From Bacteroidota bacterium (GTDB lineage Bacteria > Bacteroidota > Ignavibacteria > Ignavibacteriales > Ignavibacteriaceae), in the NCBI GenBank assembly GCA_023475265.1, contig JAMCWE010000258.1, forward strand, positions 1-46,172: a stretch of DNA of 46,172 bases. The letters are read 5' to 3'. The position numbers and the translations under genes are program-made. Position 1 is the first letter of the stretch, and each line of letters opens with the position of its first letter. This document shows, piece after piece, positions 43,674-46,172 of the stretch. The notes under the pieces were generated by a model, which had not been told where the DNA came from, made no database searches, and was given only the letters and a program-made list of their open reading frames with translations.

Positions 43674-44324
43674 ATGAAAAAAATATTATTCATACTAACA
43701 TTTATTTCACTTAACGTTTTAGAAGCACAGGAAAGCAAACCTTTCTCCAATTTTGATATTGGTTTTTACGGTGGTATTAATTTTTATAACACAGACAACA
43801 TAAGAGGTGACTTTCTCGTAGAACTTAAAACGAATCTCACATCTTCGTTTAAACTGAAAGCATCTACCGGTTATTTTACAACAATTCAACCATACTCTTA
43901 CACGGTAAGAACATACTCTGAAAATACTATCATTGATTCTCTTCCAAGATATTTTGCAACTAAGTATAATTTGGTAAGTAAGACTTATGATATATTTCCG
44001 CTTACATTAGGCATTCAATATAATTTTGTTCATAGTATCTTCTCGCCATATATTTCGATAGATGCAGTTTATAACTTTATCCTTTCCTCCATAGATACTT
44101 CGCCAGGAGAAAGTTGGTCTTATAATTCAATAGATGAGATACCCCCAGAATTTAAGGGAATACAAAAAAATGAACAGCTACCAAACCATTCGTATGGAAT
44201 AATATTAGGAGTCGGTACATCATATCAAATTTCTTCAAAATTGAATCTTGATATTAGATACTTGTTTAAATACGATAATAGGATTATCAACACGAACCAT
44301 TTCATTGTAGGGATTTATTTTTAA
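43674..44324 (+). CDS. Outer-membrane beta-barrel protein
   Basis: A 216-residue exported protein with signal peptide MKKILFILTFISLNVLEAQ. The rest alternates short amphipathic strands (FDIGFYGGINFY, SFKLKASTGYFTT, PLTLGIQYNF, YGIILGVGTSYQI, LDIRYLFKY) and ends HFIVGIYF, with the terminal aromatic residue typical of outer-membrane barrels. Eight to ten strands are likely. RBS AAGGAG precedes the ATG by about 8 nt. The type IX cargo gene starts 9 bp downstream, so the two form an operon and may act together at the surface. Confidence 0.82.
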   Translation: MKKILFILTFISLNVLEAQESKPFSNFDIGFYGGINFYNTDNIRGDFLVELKTNLTSSFKLKASTGYFTTIQPYSYTVRTYSENTIIDSLPRYFATKYNLVSKTYDIFPLTLGIQYNFVHSIFSPYISIDAVYNFILSSIDTSPGESWSYNSIDEIPPEFKGIQKNEQLPNHSYGIILGVGTSYQISSKLNLDIRYLFKYDNRIINTNHFIVGIYF

Positions 44325-44333
44325 GGGAGCCTG

Positions 44334-45647
44334 ATGAATTTAGTCCATAAACTCATTTATCTTTTGTTTTATTGTCTGTTAGCGGCAGAAATTTTTCCAC
44401 AGGGACAATCTTATATTTCAACAAATGGAAAAATTAACAGTTCATTCCTCAAAAGAAGTATTTACAATATATCTACTTTTACTCCATTGAATAAAAATAG
44501 TTCTGCCGGAGTTTTAGATAGTCTTATTTGTATAACTAAAAACGGAGATACAGATAAGATTACATATAATTATAATGATGATTTATCATTAAATTATTTC
44601 ATAGCAGCAGTTTGGTATAATGGTGAATGGATTAATTTAGAAAAACATACAGACACATACAATTCCGAAGGAAAGCTTATATCAGTTCTATGGGAATCAT
44701 TTAATTCAACGACAAAAGAATGGTACCAAACTGAAAAAGATATTTTTAATTATGATTCATCGGGAAATAGGATTTTAAGTTTGCATCAGTTTTTCAATGG
44801 GCAGGTATTTGTGAATGATTTTAAATATGAAAATAGTTATAATGTTGCAAACAATTTAGTATCATCAGTAAATCAACAATGGATAGATAGTACATGGGTA
44901 AACATTTCTAAATCTATTTATACATATACTCCAGAGAAAGTAAAGGATACAACATTATTTCAGGTTTGGACAAACGATAAATGGGTAAATTATTATTTAA
45001 CTAATTATGAATATGATGAAAAGTTAAACGTAAACGCTATTCAAACAAAAATTTGGCAAGAACAACAATGGATAGATTATGCTTTGGTAAAATTTAATTA
45101 TAATGAAAATAAAAATTTAGTTCTTGAAAACTGGCAAAAGACAGTAAATAATAATTGGGAAAATTGGTTTAGAATATATTATGAATATGATGATAATTAT
45201 GATTTAATTCATCTATATGGGGAAGAATGGGAAAATGGACAGTGGATTCAGGAAAATGAACCTCTAAAAGTTACAAATCCAGATGGTATTTTATTCGGGT
45301 ACATAACTAAGGAAATATTTTTGTACTATAGCAAACCTACAAGTGTGGGAAGTAAAAAAAATATTGCTGATGGATTTAATCTCCTTCAAAACTATCCCAA
45401 CCCGTTCAATCCTTCCACTAATATTAATTTTATGCTTCCGTATAGTCAGCAAGTGCGTCTCGTAATCTATGATATTCTTGGAAGAGAAGTAAAGGAGTTG
45501 ATAAATAATTATTATTCTAAAGGCAGTTATGTTGTTAAATGGGATGGTACAAATAACAATGGAGAAAAAGTTAACTCCGGTATTTATTTCTATTCGCTTA
45601 AAACGCCTAATAAAACAATTGTAAAGAAAATGATATTAGCTAAATAG
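44334..45647 (+). CDS. Secreted repeat protein with type IX sorting domain
   Basis: A 437-residue exported protein. A signal peptide (residues about 1-22, IYLLFYCLLAAEIFPQG) is followed by YD/YN repeats in the middle of the form (Y)xYDxxxN...W.NxxW, for example FNYDSSGNRIL, NYEYDEKLNVNA, FNYNENKNLVLENWQ and YEYDDNYDLIHL, spaced about 45 residues. The C-terminal sorting domain, about 350-437, has LLQNYPNPFNPSTNINFML, LVIYDILGREVKEL, YVVKWDGTNNNGEKV, SGIYFYSL and IVKKMILAK. The repeats suggest a surface or secreted structural protein. ATG follows AGGGAG by 3-4 nt and is 9 bp after the barrel gene. Confidence 0.88.
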   Translation: MNLVHKLIYLLFYCLLAAEIFPQGQSYISTNGKINSSFLKRSIYNISTFTPLNKNSSAGVLDSLICITKNGDTDKITYNYNDDLSLNYFIAAVWYNGEWINLEKHTDTYNSEGKLISVLWESFNSTTKEWYQTEKDIFNYDSSGNRILSLHQFFNGQVFVNDFKYENSYNVANNLVSSVNQQWIDSTWVNISKSIYTYTPEKVKDTTLFQVWTNDKWVNYYLTNYEYDEKLNVNAIQTKIWQEQQWIDYALVKFNYNENKNLVLENWQKTVNNNWENWFRIYYEYDDNYDLIHLYGEEWENGQWIQENEPLKVTNPDGILFGYITKEIFLYYSKPTSVGSKKNIADGFNLLQNYPNPFNPSTNINFMLPYSQQVRLVIYDILGREVKELINNYYSKGSYVVKWDGTNNNGEKVNSGIYFYSLKTPNKTIVKKMILAK

Positions 45648-45653
45648 TGCTTG

Positions 45654-45733
45654 GGTATAAGGGTAAAAAGATATAGAGTTAAATAGGTTGAATATTATAC
45701 CCTTATACCTCTATACCCATATACCTCTAATCC
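45654..45733. repeat. Inverted pair of 8-bp arrays, element C
   Basis: The right arm is five 8-bp units from 45694: ATTATACC, CTTATACC, TCTATACC, CATATACC, TCTAATCC. The left arm holds five degenerate units of the inverse form from 45654: GGTATAAG, GGTAAAAA, GATATAGA, GTTAAATA, GGTTGAAT. GGTATAAGGGTA (45654-45665) and TACCCTTATACC (45698-45709) pair perfectly over 12 bp. It lies between two convergent genes. Confidence 0.7.
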
Positions 45734-45761
45734 TTATTGAAAACTTTCCACAAATCTACAA

Positions 45762-46172
45762 TCAATTTATCTCCCCCTGCGCTTTGCCCGCAGAAATTAA
45801 ATTTACAAAAAGTCTGTACGCTCCCGGAACCCCGGCGGGAAGCTCTCTGAACCAAACATAGCCGGTGTAAATAAAAATTCCTTTTCCATAATGAGTGTAA
45901 ATCAAACCGCCTTTTAATTGATCCTCACCTGAATCATGACATGCAATTACAGTTTTATAATGTGAATCCCAATTGTCGGCAAAATAAATTCCTCGCTCTT
46001 GAATCCAACCGTCAAAATCTTTTTCTGTAATTTTGTTCGGGAAATTTAATAGCGGGCTTTCCGGATCAAGAATAGTCACTTTAGATGTTTCATCAGTTAC
46101 TCTTTTATTCGCAATATGAAATGGATAGGGTCCAATCTTATCGGTAACTAAATCAAAATTTTTGTTGTATTG
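45762..46172 (-). CDS. C-terminal part of a PIG-L/LmbE-like deacetylase family protein (truncated by window edge)
   Basis: The frame is open from the window end at 46172 to the stop at 45762, giving the last 136 residues; the first 31 lie upstream of a GTG at 46079 that would otherwise look like the start. The end of the protein has YKTVIACHDSGEDQLKGGLI, HYGKGIFIYTGYVWFRELPAG and VPGAYRLFVNLISAGK, a segment I recall from the C-terminal domain of large Bacteroidota PIG-L deacetylases. The catalytic PIG-L domain is outside the window, so the assignment rests on this tail alone. Confidence 0.6.
   Translation of the reverse strand, partial: QYNKNFDLVTDKIGPYPFHIANKRVTDETSKVTILDPESPLLNFPNKITEKDFDGWIQERGIYFADNWDSHYKTVIACHDSGEDQLKGGLIYTHYGKGIFIYTGYVWFRELPAGVPGAYRLFVNLISAGKAQGEIN

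Overview
The window comes from an AT-rich bacterial chromosome, most likely a member of the Ignavibacteria (Bacteroidota/Chlorobi group). The evidence is a very large SprA-type type IX secretion translocon, a PorX-type response regulator, two secreted proteins ending in the PNPFN-type type IX sorting domain seen in this group, a 14-blade Reg_prop sensor, and intergenic palindromes of the kind common in these genomes. No plasmid, prophage or transposase gene was seen, so most of the window is ordinary chromosome with odd intergenic DNA at both ends.

Layout. 1-5.7 kb is accessory-like. A broken tRNA-Leu copy carries a small hairpin insertion and is followed by a GIY-YIG nuclease gene and an intact tRNA-Leu(CAG). 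Then come a type IX secreted protein, a small exported protein, a strict 21-bp periodic array, a two-fold-repeat protein of unknown function, and REP-like palindromic modules bracketing an S41-peptidase-like gene. 5.7-10.9 kb (minus strand) holds a periplasmic propeller sensor joined to a PP2C/SpoIIE phosphatase, and prfC. 11.2-14.2 kb is an hpnC-hpnD-hpnE squalene operon. 14.3-18.1 kb holds an M28 peptidase, citrate synthase and a DUF985 cupin. 18.3-30.6 kb holds sprA, porX, tsaE, tsaB, a DUF1573 protein, accD and panC. coaX and birA converge on panC from the other strand, so pantothenate/CoA synthesis (panC, coaX) and biotin-dependent carboxylation (accD, birA) sit together. 32.4-35.3 kb is a heat-shock block hsp20-dnaK-hsp20. 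35.6-38.3 kb holds a DUF1624 membrane protein, ruvB and a DUF2383 protein. 38.7-41.5 kb is a phnDCE-type ABC importer, followed by a convergent TetR regulator. 42-46 kb returns to accessory-like DNA: a second protein of unknown function, a hairpin-rich intergenic region, a beta-barrel protein, a type IX cargo protein, and the C-terminal part of a PIG-L-like protein cut by the window edge.

Main points for a second look. (1) panC and sprA both lack an ATG/GTG/TTG where the protein should begin, and both have an in-frame ATT at about that place, which suggests AUU initiation. (2) A 21-bp array holds its register for 13 units with no indel, exactly two helical turns per unit, upstream of an uncharacterised gene. 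(3) Three intergenic elements share one architecture, inverted arrays of 8-bp units, although their sequences differ. (4) A tRNA-Leu gene is disrupted beside a GIY-YIG nuclease gene while an intact copy survives next to it. (5) A perfect 38-bp palindrome lies upstream of citrate synthase.
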